Assembly (NCBI GenBank): GCA_033439255.1
Contig: CM065882.1
Coordinates: 3,283,197-3,347,196 of the forward strand
Direction of reading: 5' to 3'
Origin: Hericium rajendrae
Taxonomy: Eukaryota > Basidiomycota > Agaricomycetes > Russulales > Hericiaceae
Length of the DNA: 64,000 bases
Positions 49,185 to 62,381 of the stretch are shown in pieces. The notes below the pieces were generated by a model, which was given only the letters and a program-made list of their open reading frames with translations, ran no database searches and had not been told where the DNA came from. Positions within the stretch are counted from its first letter, which is position 1. The number at the start of each line of letters is the position of its first letter. A program made the translations under genes and the position numbers.

Positions 49185-49563
49185 GATATGCTTGCCTTGA
49201 TGATGGTCTATGGGAGTAAGAGAGAAAGAAGGGTGCGGCAAAAGACGCACGCAGTCGGAACAAACAATGCGGCGTCGGAAAAATTCTCACGGCGGACTCT
49301 CAAAATCGACCGCGCATTGGTCAGCAAGTAGGCCCCGTGATAAGTAGATCAAATAATATTGTCCAATAATAAGTCCAAATAAGTCCAATGATAAGTCCAA
49401 TGATAAGATAAATACCGTAGCCATAACAAATGAGGGTGCGCGACAGCGACAGCTGGAAACTTGTAGAGTAAACTAATAGAGATGTCATAGGTAAATGCAA
49501 AAAGCGAAATTGCACCAATATATAGCGAAGATAGGATAGGTAGAAAGTGCGGGATCCAACACA
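49185..49563. other. Intergenic, short AAGTCCAA repeats
   Basis: 5' flank of DBP2 and 3' flank of the Ras-like gene. At 49364-49410 the unit (AT)AAGTCCAA occurs about four times in tandem. Confidence 0.5.
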
Positions 49564-50475
49564 TCACATCACAATACAGTTCTTCGCGACCTTCTTTCTC
49601 CTCGATGGTTCTTGGGGGTAGCGGTCGCGCATTTGCCGCACGAGATCTTCGAACGCCTCCTTGACGTTCCAATTGCGTTTCGCAGAGGTTTCGTAGAAGC
49701 GAAGACCCCATCGGGCGCTAAGCTCCTCGATTGTTGACTGCTGCACCTCACGCTCGTTGGGAAGATCCATCTTCGTTCCGACCACAACGATGGGAACATT
49801 CTTGATCAGGAATCAGTCACCTCGATCACGAAACCCAGGGCTGAAACCTACGCTGTTCTCTCCCTTGACCCGATATATCTGCTGCCGTAAACTGTCCACT
49901 TCTCGCAGAGTTGCTTCCTGCGCGAGGCTAACTCAGAATGTGCTTCAGCCTTCAATCAGAGCTCAACATTAATGAGCTTCTCACCTGAACACAAGGATAA
50001 AGCCTCTGCCGGACTAAGGATGCAGATTATGATGTGGATGAGGAGCAAACTCAACCAGACGTCTTACCTTGATGTAGGACTCGTTGAGAGCCTTGAACTG
50101 CTCCGCGCCGGCGGTATCCAGAATCTCAAGCTGGAGACACGAGGTTTGGTCAGGCGAGATTCAAGGCACCCGGCTCATCGTAACGAGAACGAGATGGGAA
50201 TCCACGAACAGCATATGACTCGCCGTCGAGTTCTACAATTCTGCGGTATTCCTCTGGAGACGATAAGAGACGGCTATGGATTTAGTGTGCGAACAGCGCA
50301 CCCTCGATGGTTGGGTCGTAGTTTTCCACAAACACATCACGAATGAACCGAACAGTCAGCGCAGACTTGCCGACGCCTCCGGCTAAGGATCCGAGGATCG
50401 CATTGTGAGCATAGCAAGGCAACAACAGTGAGGCAGCGGCGCACCTCCCAGGACGACAGCGTTGAGTTCACGCAT
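49564..50475 (-). CDS. Ras-family small GTPase, Rsr1/Rap-like
   Basis: Seven exons (50445-50475, 50302-50382, 50210-50253, 50068-50130, 49985-50013, 49852-49927, 49564-49800) give 186 aa. G1 is [11 protein letters not shown], the effector region YDPTIEEEYRR, G3 DTAGAEQF, G4 GTKMDL and G5 ETSAK. The C-terminus ends CIVM, a CAAX box for prenylation, preceded by basic residues RRKKVAK. The switch II Gly-Ala (DTAGA rather than DTAGQ) and [11 protein letters not shown] point to the Rsr1/Bud1/Rap branch, which controls polarity and bud or hyphal site choice. The Ala at the catalytic Gln position would be expected to slow intrinsic hydrolysis. Confidence 0.9.
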
Positions 50476-50842
50476 GAGAGGGGATATCAAGGTTTCAAAT
50501 GGGCGGCATACGGTCGTCAGGGAAGAAGGCAGTGACCAGAACACTGATTCATGACGGGGGCCGCCCGTTGCGGGTTTCTCTCAATCACTCAGGCTGTCAC
50601 CTCCTTGCACAGTATCACAGGGTTAGGGTTCAATTTCCAGGCGCGGCATGAACGTTAACACTGAAAGTGTACAACCGCCTCTGTACTTTCACTGATCTTT
50701 GTGACTTCGTGGTTCTGGCGGTCAGGTACGTGTAATATCACGAACTCTTGCGTTCAACCACTTACTTGCTCGGCTCATGCTTCTACAGACGGACAGTGCT
50801 TCAACGTCAGAGTGACATTGCTCACCCGGCTCCTTCTCCAAG
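50476..50842. promoter_or_regulatory. Divergent promoter, Ras-like GTPase / cyclophilin
   Basis: These 367 bp lie between opposing ATGs; no clear TATA box. A GGGTTAGGGTT telomere-like short run occurs at 50622-50631. Confidence 0.4.
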
Positions 50843-52200
50843 ATGGTTCGACCAAGAGTGTTTATGGATTTTGCAGTTGACAATACCCTCATCGGAAGGT
50901 AAATATCCACCTTCCGGACAAGAAGAGTGTATTTGTCCTAACTTTCTTCGCTGCAGGGTAATATTCGAACTTTATAAAGACACTGCGCCAAAAACAGCCG
51001 AAAAGTAGGCCGTGACTATGGTTCACAGAACCTAATACTGATGCACCATGGTAGCTTCAGAGCACTTTGTACAGGAGAGAAAGGTGTCTCACCTCTGTCA
51101 GATCGACCGCTGTACTACAAGGGTAGCATCATCCACCGGTCCATCGCGGACTTCATGATACAGGGTGGCGGTATGCCGAACTTCACCATTCACAGGCCTC
51201 GAGCTGGAACTGACGATATGACCGCGCACAGATTTCACCAAGCGGAATGGCACGGGTGGAGAGTCGATATATGGCAGCCAATTCCCGGACGAAGACCTCA
51301 CGCGTCCGCTGGACTCCGAAGGGTGCGTCCGAGCTTCACAAGCACGCGCTCTATCTCTGATCGATCCTCGTACAGCCTTCTCTGTATGGCTAACAAAGGC
51401 CCTAATACCAATAACTCGCAGTTCTTCATCACCCTGCGCGACTGCCCACATCTCAATGGTATTCATCTTTCTATTCTCGTACGCGAGCGGTGTCTAACGC
51501 CCGTTTGCTAGGAAAACACGTCGTGTTCGGCCGGGTCATCCGTGGATACGACGACGTGGTCAAAAAGATCGCAGAAGTGCCGGTCGACGAGAAGAACCGG
51601 CCGTCCGTGCCGGTGAGCATCGTCAGCTGTGGCGAGCTCGTTCTTATGAAGAAACCCGCTGCCCCGGGTAAGCCTCACTACCCTTCTTTTCTCCGGTAAC
51701 GTGTGCTAACGCGTTAATTTCACAGCGAAGAGCAAGGGGGCGGAGTCAGTAAGCGCGAGCGAGTCAGAGACTGAGAGCGAGATGGAGCGCAAGCGGCGGA
51801 AGCGCAGGCACCGCTCGCGCTCGCCCGACGAGCTTGACGACCGGAAGCACAAGCACAGGCATAAGCACAAGCATCGGAAGGAGAAGGAGGCCTCGCGGTC
51901 CAAGTCCAAGTCAATGGAGGCACCGAGAGAGGTAGGACCTGACGGCGAGATAAAGGAGACGGAGGAAGAGTACGATGCGCGCTTGGAGAGGGAGGAGAAC
52001 GAGCGGATTGAGGCCGCGCGGAGGCGTGAGCTGGAGCGCATCGCCAAGATGCGCGAGCAGGAGGCGCAGGCGAACGCCCACGGCGGGGTGCGATTTAAAG
52101 GTATGCACTGGACGCTTGACTGTGAATGAATGCCATACTCATGTCGGACGCAGGCCGGGGGCGGATGAAATACGTCGATCCAGAACTCCAACGTCACTGA
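50843..52200 (+). CDS. Cyclophilin with charged RS-like tail (PPIG/CypRS-like)
   Basis: Eight exons (50843-50898, 50957-51004, 51055-51170, 51232-51322, 51376-51458, 51512-51667, 51726-52100, 52154-52200) give 323 aa. The isomerase domain (1-~190) shows VIFELYKDTAPKTAENFRAL, CTGEKG, HRSIADFMIQGGD, GTGGESIYG, CMANKGPNTNNSQFFITL and HLNGKHVVFGRV. The catalytic Arg (HRSIADFMIQGG) and the QFF core are kept. From ~205 the protein is a Lys/Arg/Glu/Ser-rich tail with RRKRRHRSRSPDE and KHKHRHKHKHRKEKE, typical of nuclear cyclophilins associated with splicing. It ends RGRMKYVDPELQRH. The ATG at 50843 is the first in the family-conserved MVRPRVFMDF. Confidence 0.93.
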
Positions 52201-52539
52201 GATCAGCTGGGACGATATTTTGTTGGCTGTCTACTGTAGCTAGGCAAGACACATTAGCGACGCGAGTGCATGTAGACCATATAAAGATACTCTCATGAAC
52301 ACAGCATGATACATGTCGGAATCGACCACGAAGAGCAGAGCAAAATGCTACTACAGTGAGACAAGGAGACAGACAGAAGGAGTCCATGGAAGCGAGCGAA
52401 CAACGGAAAAACGTTGTGCGAACAGAAAGCAAAGTGATAAAATAAACAGGAGATAGTAGATCGTGCGGTGTCATCGTGCATGCATCATCATCCAGCACAG
52501 GTCTAGCATGCTTTCATCCGGAAAGGTAAACGTGCAAAC
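52201..52539. other. Convergent 3' intergenic region
   Basis: Spacer between the cyclophilin and eIF4B-like genes; AT-rich, no supported feature. Confidence 0.4.
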
Positions 52540-54485
52540 TCAAATAGTCACTTCACCCAGCTGCTCCGACACAGAGCTCACCTGGGCCTCCTCTTTTACC
52601 TCTGCTTTCTCGGCAGACGCAGATTCGGCGGCCTCGGCGGCCTCGGCAGCCTTCTTGGCACTGGCGGCGGCAGCGAAGCTGAACGCCGGCCTCACGTTGG
52701 CTGGCGCATTGTTGTTCGTTGTACCGGGGGAGGGCGGGACCGACCCATGCGGAGATGTTCTTGAAGTGGGGTTGCGGTCAGAACCAGTGCGCGAGCTCGT
52801 GCGTGACATGCTATGTGAAACACGCTCTTTGGTGACTTCGCGATCCCGTTCAAGACGCTCAGTGATCAGCTTCTCTCTGGCCGACACGTCAACAGGCCTG
52901 TTGACCGAAATTAGTTTTGAGATAACAAAAAATGGTGGATCGAATGTACGAACTTAGCAGCACCGAATGGACTCGCGCGAGGGGCAGCGCCCGCAGCGCC
53001 GCTGGGCATCTTTGGGGAGGCAAGAGGAGAAGGCGACGCAGATGGAGCTCCCGATCGGGGCAGAAGTTCGAGCTTCCGCCGACCCATTTGAGGAGTAGGC
53101 GGGGTCGATGAGATCGCTATAGCGTCATAAGTCAAGCGCCCTGATGCAAGCCCACCACAACAATAAATGAACGCACGAGAAGTGCTCTGGCGGGACCGAG
53201 GACCCCGCCAATCGCTCTCTCCAACGGCCGGACCCGCCTCTCTGGGTGGGCCCATATCTCCCCGCCTCCCGCCAAACCGCGATCCGTCCTCGCCGCCGTT
53301 CGCGCTGGGCTTGAACTTGCCTCCAATCGACCAGGTCTCCTCCTTGTCCGCGAATCCGCCGCCTTCGGGAATGAAGCCCGGTCCCCTTCGCCGCGGGGGC
53401 TCAACCTCGGGGGCTGGCGCCCGGGTTGGACGACTTGAGCGCCAATCGCTGACATTCTCAGCGACACTGGGAGGGAGAGGCGCGCGCTCGCCTGGAGGAC
53501 CCTCGAATCGGCGCCTGGAGGAGTCGCGGGAGCCCGCAACCTCAGGCAACGGGCCAGTACGTCTCCATTCCCCGGCAAATTTGGCGTCATCTTCACCGAA
53601 GCCCCCGCCACCAAACCCACGCTCCTTCGCTGTATGCAGATCATTAGAATAAGTTGATAAGCAGTAGCTATAGAGGCAAACGTACGCGGCTCCGCAACGC
53701 TCACTCGTATCGTGCGACCCGATAGAGGCTGGTAGGATGAGGTCAGACCTTCAAAATGCTGTAGAGAGCGATGTGCGGCTTACCGTTCCGCTCTGTGCGA
53801 GTGCGCCCTTGAGATCCTCCAAATCCTCAAATTCGACGTAACCAAACCCTTTTGGCCGCTCATCCCTGTCTTTGATAACCTTCACATTTTTTACCTACGA
53901 GGCGATTAACATGCATGATCGGGGTCAAGCAACTGATGAAATGATGTGCAGCGTACCTTCAAAGCACTGAAGAATCCTTCCAAATCACCCTCAGTCAAAT
54001 CGAACGCCAAGTTTCCAACGAAGGCCGTGTAAGGAGGCTGGGTTGGGAGCGGGAGATCTTCGCGTGGAGGATATTGCTGCCTATCCGCTGCATCCGCAAA
54101 TTTCACATTCAGGACGGTTATAAATTATGGGAAATAGCATATACGCACGTCTGGAAGACAAGTAATCGTCTCGTCCACCACGGCGCTCCCCACCTTCGCC
54201 TCCAGCCGCTGTATCCCGAAGGTAAGCAAAAATGTCGCGATCCGAAATCAGCGGAAACCGGCGGATACTCACGAGCTGTGGGCAGCGAGTCCATTTCATC
54301 AGCCCACGATCCTAGGGCTGGTTTACACGTATTTCAGCCATGTTCTGCAGATCACAGAGTCGTATTACTCACCACTATCGCCCAGGAACTCGTTGAGGGA
54401 CATTTTTTGCGCTTTCTTTGGAGCTATACACATTGTATGTTAATGAATGTTGTAATGATATAATAATAAAGGCAGACAGACCCAT
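52540..54485 (-). CDS. eIF4B-like RRM protein (Tif3/Sce3)
   Basis: Ten exons (54482-54485, 54373-54423, 54273-54317, 54149-54208, 53957-54087, 53784-53894, 53686-53728, 53177-53629, 52954-53116, 52540-52897) give 472 aa. The N-terminus APKKAQKMSLNEFLGDS and LGSWADEMDSLPTA is the fungal eIF4B signature. An RRM follows with RNP2 YTAFVGNLAFDL and RNP1 KGFGYVEFED. Downstream are Arg/Gly/Asp-rich repeats (RSSRPTRAPAPE, SDWRGPRSR), a segment RRKLELLPRSG, then a Ser/Pro region and an Ala/Glu helix. The factor stimulates eIF4A in 5' UTR unwinding. The first exon holds only ATG plus one base, with a GTCTGT donor; without it no start precedes the conserved APKK. Confidence 0.9.
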
Positions 54486-54661
54486 TTTGAAGTGTGTTTA
54501 ACGGAGGACCGTCTAACTTTTGAAGTTCTGTGTTGGAAGCTTGAAATTCGTTCTGCTTACGGTTATTTGGCTGTGGTGGCAGCAACATATCGGCGTCGCA
54601 CTCTCGGAGCGCATCAGGCACCTCCGCATTCACCGTTGGACACGTTCTCTTTAGCAACACC
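54486..54661. promoter_or_regulatory. Short bidirectional promoter, eIF4B-like / ARPC2
   Basis: Only 176 bp separate the opposing start codons. Confidence 0.6.
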
Positions 54662-55855
54662 ATGATCCTCCTCGAAGTTGGTATTGTAACATAAACATAA
54701 GTATAATTTTCTGACGCATTGCTCGCAGTCGCATAACTACGTCATCCACACAACCCTAGCGGATAAGTTCCAAAAGTCAGGAGTGCACGCGCTTTCCCCG
54801 TACTTTCCCTGAGATCTCAACGCATCTTTACAGGCCCACTTCCCTCGATGTCCAATTTGTAGACTATGATGGTGTCCGATTTCACCTTACCACTCCAGAC
54901 CGCAAAACCGCGCTTCTGCTCTCCATGCACATCCGCTGCTGGGACGAGCTGACTCGATACGGCGCGATGGAGGTACTGCAACGCGAGTACGGATCCCTAA
55001 TCCAACCACAGGCAGAACCAGAATACAACATCAGTTTGGAGATTGACTTGGAGAAGGCTCCTCCGGAAGGCGGTGAGTGCTTCTCGCACTTCTAGCGTCC
55101 GATTATGAGGCATCTATAACATGCTGTGCAGAGGAGCGCGACAAGTTCATTCAGTCCATCTCGCTCTTGAAGCGCAATGCCCTGGCGGCGCCATTTGAGC
55201 TCGCATTCAAGCAGCAGAAGGAACTAGATAATGTCGGTGGTCAAGGGGAACTGATGCAGATGCATTACCGCGATGAGGAGGTCATCTACGTCCAGGCAGC
55301 CCAGGACCGTGTCACCGTGATCTTCTCTACTGTCTTTAGAGAAGAGACGGACCGCATCTATGGTAAATTGTTCCTGCAGGTACGCTCTTCCCGCCGTCTA
55401 TATCCGCCGGATTCTCTGACAGACGATTGCAGGAATTCGTTGACGCGAGACGTCTGCCAACCATTCAGAACGCTCCACAAGTGCTGTTCACGAACCGTGA
55501 GCCGCCCCTGGAAATCCGGCATGTCCCTGGCCTTCGGGACTCGGAGGACATTGGCTACGTGACCTTCGTTCTATTCCCCCGCCATTTTGCCAACCCCATC
55601 GTCGCAGAGGGTACGATCTCGCACATCCAGCTATTCCGTGACTATCTGCACTACCATATCAAATGCTCGAAGGCGTACATGCACTCGCGTATGCGGCATC
55701 GGGTGGCGGAGTTCCAGAAGGTGTTGAACAGGGCGAAGACGGAGGTTGCTTCGACCGAGAGAAAGACAGCTAGGTAAGACCATTCGCCTTCTAGCATATG
55801 TTTGGATCTAACTTGTTTGTGTATCTCTAGTGGGAGGACGATGGTGTCCCGATGA
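54662..55855 (+). CDS. ARPC2: Arp2/3 complex subunit 2 (p34-Arc)
   Basis: Six exons (54662-54676, 54729-54775, 54834-55072, 55132-55379, 55433-55773, 55831-55855) give 304 aa. The start MILLE joins SHNYVIHTTLADKFQK as in the family. DVQFVDYDGVRFHLTT, NALAAPFELAF, MHYRDEEVIYVQ, RVTVIFSTVFREETDRI, LFLQEFVDARR, GYVTFVLFPRHF and the long helix LHYHIKCSKAYMHSRMRHRV follow. The subunit forms the core of the actin-nucleating Arp2/3 complex with ARPC4. The first exon is 15 nt, with a GTTGGT donor rather than the nearby GTATTG, because only that choice keeps the frame. Confidence 0.95.
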
Positions 55856-56719
55856 ATTTTGTACTTTACCACGGAGCTATTTTGTATTCAACCAGTGCCT
55901 CGGAATCTCGCGTTCTCCTCAACAAATTGTGTCTTCGATGACCGTATGCACACCTCAATTGCGCTAGATGACGATGCGAACAGCATCCTTCTGCGTTATG
56001 TACGATGCGGAGTGGGCAGAGCATATGACTTGAGCATCGTATGATCATCGCATGTCCACAAGACGCTGTTTGCGCGCCCGAGCTGAGCTCTTTACTGCAT
56101 GACTCCATTTACGAAGTTCTCAGATATAACCCCTTGTTCTTCTCGAAGCGCAGCTGCATCAGTGAAGTCAAATTATTATTAGAGTGGAAGTGATCAGCTG
56201 TGCTTACCAACATGGGATGTATCGCTTCAAGTGGCTCCACTAGCGAGCCACCGAATTTGGCGAACGAGCGGCCTGTTCTTGCAAGTACTCTCTTAGCATG
56301 ATCCCCACGCGCCCTCGTTGCATGTGCACCCACTGATCATGCACAGATTCACGCCAAGAAATACATGTCAGCTGTATCTACGCACTTCGCGTGCGAACCT
56401 ACCGTAGGTGGACTCCTCAAACAGTGTCCTTACTCCCGCCTCGCTGGTTCACCGCCCTGTCGAGATGGGCATTTCGCACACGGAAGCCTTGCAAGGAGAG
56501 CCGCTCAAGAAGCCTCATGGCAAGCACGATTCCATTTGCTGGCGTAAATGTACGGAACGTTCTCACTCCTGATATATTTTGGTCTGCCCACCGAGGCATG
56601 TCTGTCATCACATCGCGCGGCCAAGTCTTCTTGCACAGGTCGGTCATGGATGCGTTCACGGCCGCGCCTATATAAGAGCGCGACGCCAGATCGATGTATA
56701 GGGTCTCGTATTGCCCGCC
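55856..56719. other. Intergenic with unassigned minus-strand frames
   Basis: On the minus strand, frames at 56417-56647 (CKKTWPRDVMTDMPRWADQN, FTPANGIVLAMRLLERLSLQ) and 56109-56300 (FAKFGGSLVEPLEAIHPM, then after a possible intron LRFEKNKGLYLRTS) look protein-like and could be exons of one small gene, but a frame change near 56430 prevented a clean model. No family was recognised. Confidence 0.3.
56669..56676 (+). promoter_or_regulatory. TATA box of GH79 gene
   Basis: TATATAAG ends 44 bp upstream of the ATG at 56720. Confidence 0.6.
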
Positions 56720-58611
56720 ATGTTCAAGTCTTTCCTATTCGCGCTTTCGGTGCGTTCGCTACTCACAGCAGCACAGACGATCTCCGTTTCCGTGCCTGCT
56801 CTCGCACCCTCCTCGGCTCCCTCGCTGCCGGGCTCCTTGATCTCGTTCTCCATCGAACAGGACAGATGGGTTGACTGGATCGGGCAGAATTCTCGCAACG
56901 ACTTCTTCTTCAACGTGCTAGACAACCTGAAAAGCATAACGGGCGAAGCGCCGCACATCCGGATCGGCGCGGACTCGGAAGACCATACTGATTTCAGTCG
57001 GACTGTCAAGGCGCGTGTGGTTGAGCATGTTGTGCTCGTCTTCTTGAAGTCAGATGCTGAGATTCGATCGTGTTTAGTTTTCGGAGGCCATCTTCCCGGC
57101 GAGCAATCCTACTACGCCATACCCGGAAGCAACCAATGTGACAGTGGGTAGCGCGTATTACCAGCTCGCGTCTCAGCTGCCATCAGGTAGGCAACACTCT
57201 TCAGCATCTGGACCCCGTCTTTAAAGAATGGAAAGATACCGAGGTCGTCTGGGGCGTCAACTTTGGCACGGACAACCTCACTGCGGCCTTCCTGGAGACG
57301 CAAGCCATTGTCGAGGCATTTACTTCCCCAGCAATGGAGGACGCGGGTATCACTCTGCAGGCCATTGAAATCGGCAATGAAGCTGATCTCTACGGGAATA
57401 ACGGACACCGGAACAACAGTTTCAATGCCCAACAATATACCAGCCAGTACGTTGTCCTGCAAGAGTGATACACAACGAGAGGTATGCTGACGCCGAACGG
57501 AAGATGGACAACCTTCGCAACCAATGTCACGAAAACTGCGAACGCCGTGCTGGGTAGGAACGTCTCCCTATGGGGCGCGAGCTTCGCCGGCTCGAGCCAC
57601 TCCGCAACCAGCGGCTTCTCTCCCCAAGCCATCATCCAAGACGGCATCCTCCGCTCCCCCGCCGGCTCCCAAATCGCAACGTAACCCACCCTCTCCCTTT
57701 CCTCGCCGACAGCCGCTGACCGCCCGCAGCATCTCGCAGCACCACTACGAGGGCTCCTTCTGCAGCGGCAGCAACGGCCTCCTGCAGGACCTCCTCTCCA
57801 AGGCGCACACGCGCGGCAACCTCTCCGCGTTCGCGCCCGACATCGCCGCGGCGCAGCAGCATGGGCTGCAGTACGTCCTCGGCGAGACGAACAGCTATTC
57901 GTGCCATGGCGCGCCGGGCGTGAGTAACGTCGCGGGCGCCGCGCTGTGGGGGCTCGACTATGCGCTCTTCGCGGCGCAGCTCGGCGTGCAGCGCGTGCAC
58001 TTCCATGAGGGCGTCGGGTATAAGTATAATTTTGTGCGTCTGACTTGCGCCGGCACGGACTGTTGTGTGCTGATGCTGCGCAGTTCCAGCCAGTGACGCT
58101 CACGCGCTCGATTCTCGATGGGAGCCCACTCGCGGCGCCGCTGGCGCCGCATATACAGCCGCTTTACTACGCCGCGATCGTCGCCGCCGAGGCTATTGGC
58201 AAATCGGGTGCGACGCGCGCCGTCGAGCTGAACACGACTAACGACCAGATCGCCGGCTATGCGTTCTTCGAGCACGATACCCTCGCGCGGGCACTGTTCA
58301 TCAATTTGAAGTCGTTCACGGAGGGGACCAGGGGCTCGGTCCACGTGGACTTGACGGGCGGGGCGGCGGACGAGATGACCGTGAAGCGGCTGTCCATTCC
58401 GTGAGTGGATCTGGGCATTGTGTTCTATAGCGTGCTATCAGGGTAGCTAATATTTTGCAGGACGGCCAATGCTACGTCCGGCGTGAGCTGGGGCGGGCAG
58501 ACGTACGAGACGAGTGACGGGAGAGTGTCGGGCAGCTTGAAGACCAGCACGGTGCCTGTGCAGGCGGGTGTGGATGTCCAGGATACCGAGGTGGTCCTTC
58601 TTACATTTTAA
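56720..58611 (+). CDS. GH79 family glycoside hydrolase (beta-glucuronidase-like), secreted
   Basis: Seven exons (56720-57016, 57078-57186, 57236-57446, 57504-57680, 57730-58033, 58084-58400, 58461-58611) give 521 aa. The N-terminus MFKSFLFALSVRSLLTAAQT is a signal peptide. Family blocks are SISFSIEQDRW-like FSIEQDRWVDW, PHIRIGADSEDHT, VVWGVNFGTDNLTAAF, IEIGNEADLYGNNG with the likely acid/base Glu in GNEADL, ISQHHYEGSF, YVLGETNSYSCHGAPGVS with the likely nucleophile Glu in GETNS, and a C-terminal beta domain. GH79 enzymes remove glucuronic acid from arabinogalactan or proteoglycan. The first donor is either GTGGTT at 57017 or a GC donor at 57011; both keep frame. Convergent with NPT1. Confidence 0.92.
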
Positions 58612-58909
58612 TCTGTGGTGTATATCTTGTGGATTTTCGCGGGGGTTTGCAATTCGATGGCCATCGTGCGCGTGATGATAAATCTTCGTCGGTTTTATTC
58701 ATCTGAAACTCGGCTGGCATAGTAGTACAGGTAGGTCAATGCGTGGTTGTAAGTCGGGATGCGGGTGATACAAATATGCTGCCTCTATTCGGTTGAATGC
58801 GTAGCTATATGTAGCTGAATTTGTGAGTGACCTTCCATAGCTCGTCTAGAATCGGTTTCGCCATTGTAGGCTCGACAGAACTCGTGTCGTCGTGTGTACC
58901 ACAGCTTAT
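58612..58909. other. Convergent 3' intergenic region
   Basis: 298 bp between GH79 and NPT1 stop codons; no feature seen. Confidence 0.4.
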
Positions 58910-60793
58910 TTACTTCGGTAGATGGAAGATATCCTTCACCCGATGCACGGTCGCGATGTCACCGGTGTTCTGCGCCCGACGGTCAATCCCCTTTCCATTT
59001 GACCAACAAGAGGGCCCACCTTTTTCAAATCATCACTGATCTTGATACAAGGCATGTCATTGATCGACGCCAGCTTAATCACCATATTCAGCGCCCTGCT
59101 CTTCTGCGTCAGCCCACTCGACACCGAGCGGAAGTCATTCGTCAAGAACGTCCCGATCCCGAACGACGCTACAGCGCCCTCAGCACACACAGCGCACATG
59201 CAACAAAGTTAAAGTGGACGCACGCTTGAACCCGAGGCCCTCGCACTGCTTCTGGAGCCCGAGCACCTTGTCCTGGTTGAGCGCGTCCGAGTAGATGATC
59301 GTCTTCTTCGTGTGGTCGATGCCCATGCGCTCGTACACGTCGCGCGCCTCGGGCGCGAACACGTACGGGTCGCCCGAGTCCTGGCGCAGCCCCTGCCACC
59401 GCCGCGCGCGGTCCGGGTCCGCGGTGAAGTCCTAGACACGCACGTCAGACTGCGAGCGCGAGGGGGCGCGGGGGACGCACCTTCCAGAACGCCTGGGTGG
59501 AGAAGGTGTCCGTGAGCGCGAGGAGGAGCACGTTCTTGTAGGTCGCCTCCCAGAGATCCATGGCGATGCCGTTTGCGTGCTCGTAGCCGCGCATGGCCGC
59601 GATCTGTCCGACGGCCGCGTGAGTAGCTGCTTCAATTATAGCGCGATGTACGTACGCCCATGAACCATTCGCTAATCCATGGCAACGAATGGTGGCATGC
59701 AGGGAAGCAGGGAAGTCGGAAAAGGGAGCGATAAGGCGCGGAGACGGACGTGAGACACGGAAGACGCAAAACCAGGGCGTACGTACTGCGCAATCGTTCC
59801 GACGGCTTTGATGCCGTACTTCATCGCGAGATAGACCTGCACAACGCAACGCACGCCGAAAGCGGACTCAGCGGACAACTCGAGTGCGCGGGACCGGACG
59901 TACATTGCTGGTGCCGCTGAGCCTGCCCGGCGCGTGCAGCTCGCGGTCCGCGCGGATGAGCGCCGCGACGACGACGTCCTGGACGTGGAACGAGCGCCGC
60001 CGGCGCGTGCCGAACTCGCTGAAGACGCAGCCCGCGCCGAGCATCGCCTTTGCCTTCGCGTACGCGATGTCTTCCCAAAAATCACAACGTCAGCCGCTGA
60101 CCGATAACGAAGCGGCAGGCGCACCGTCCTGCCCGTCGTGCGTCCAGTCCGTGTCGACGGTGCGGAAGTATATCTCGCTCAGCGTCGCCATGAGCGGGAC
60201 CTCCCACAGGATCGCCTCGACCCACGGCCCGACGGCCTCGATCTCGACGCGCCCCTGCTCGTCGGGGTCGCCGTTCGGCTCCTCAGGCATCGGCGACGGC
60301 GGGAGCGACGCGGAGTCGCTCTCGTATTGCCAGCGCGGGACGAAGCGGATGTGCACCTGCGAGGGCTTGAAGCGGTAGGCGTGCAGATAGGAGAGGTAAT
60401 CGGGCTTGAAGTACGGGCAGGCGCGCGGGAGCCAGGCGAGCTCCTCGTCGGTCAGGGTGATCTCGGAAAAGCCTGCGGGTTGAAGGTAAGAAGTGAAGGC
60501 TGGTGAATTGGGGAAGAGCGCGCACGCGAGACGGCATCCCTGAATTGGTTGATACTCCTGCGAGTGAAGAAGACGTGCTTGTCGCGGTGCGTGAACTGGT
60601 AGCTGCACTGTGCGTCGGGAAAATGCTGCAGGACGGCCTGCTGCATAGTAAACTGCGCAGGTCGTGATTCCAAAATCAATACAACTTCCCCAGGTGAAGC
60701 ACATACACTGACCTTGTACAAATCGGTGTCCAGGATCGATTTTGGGAGGATCCTGCTAGGGTCCCCGAGCTCGTCTGGGCGTGGGTCTGCCAT
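58910..60793 (-). CDS. NPT1: Nicotinate phosphoribosyltransferase
   Basis: Ten exons (60713-60793, 60526-60652, 60125-60472, 59904-60070, 59787-59836, 59656-59671, 59481-59603, 59226-59430, 59020-59168, 58910-58969) give 441 aa. Family blocks are SILDTDLYK, TMQQAVLQHFPDAQCSYQF, LAWLPRACPYF, EVPLMATLSEIYF, SEFGTRRRRSFHVQ, GTSNVYLAMKYGI, HEWFMG, DLWEATYKNVLLLALTDTFS, LRQDSGDP and SFGIGTFLTND. The enzyme makes nicotinate mononucleotide in the Preiss-Handler salvage route to NAD+. Exon 6 is a 16-nt microexon encoding EWFMG, which holds the conserved HEW motif. It shares an upstream region with the divergent TRM8 gene. Confidence 0.95.
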
Positions 60794-62144
<1,351 letters not shown>

Positions 62145-62381
62145 GCTGTAGCGATAGACTGTGGTGTAGCAATTCTGTAACTTTTTGGCGGGGTAGGCCC
62201 ATGTTCGAACTATAACTATGGATACACATGTACATGATACAAAAAATATCTTTTGCTTTTCCCTGCATATAATCGCCCCTGCATCTCGAAGGAACAAAGG
62301 TTATAGGTCCGCCCGTGTCTCGATTATTGCTAGATCTCGCCACGTTCGCACACAGCTTTAAGTGTACGACGCACGGAAGCA

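Noticed and set aside
50618-50634. GGGTTAGGGTT as an interstitial telomere
   Set aside because: Fewer than two full repeats, so it is too short to support a telomere remnant.
57390-58344. Minus-strand frames of 124-237 codons over GH79
   Set aside because: Antisense shadows of GC-rich GH79 exons, dominated by Arg, Ala and Gly, without family motifs.
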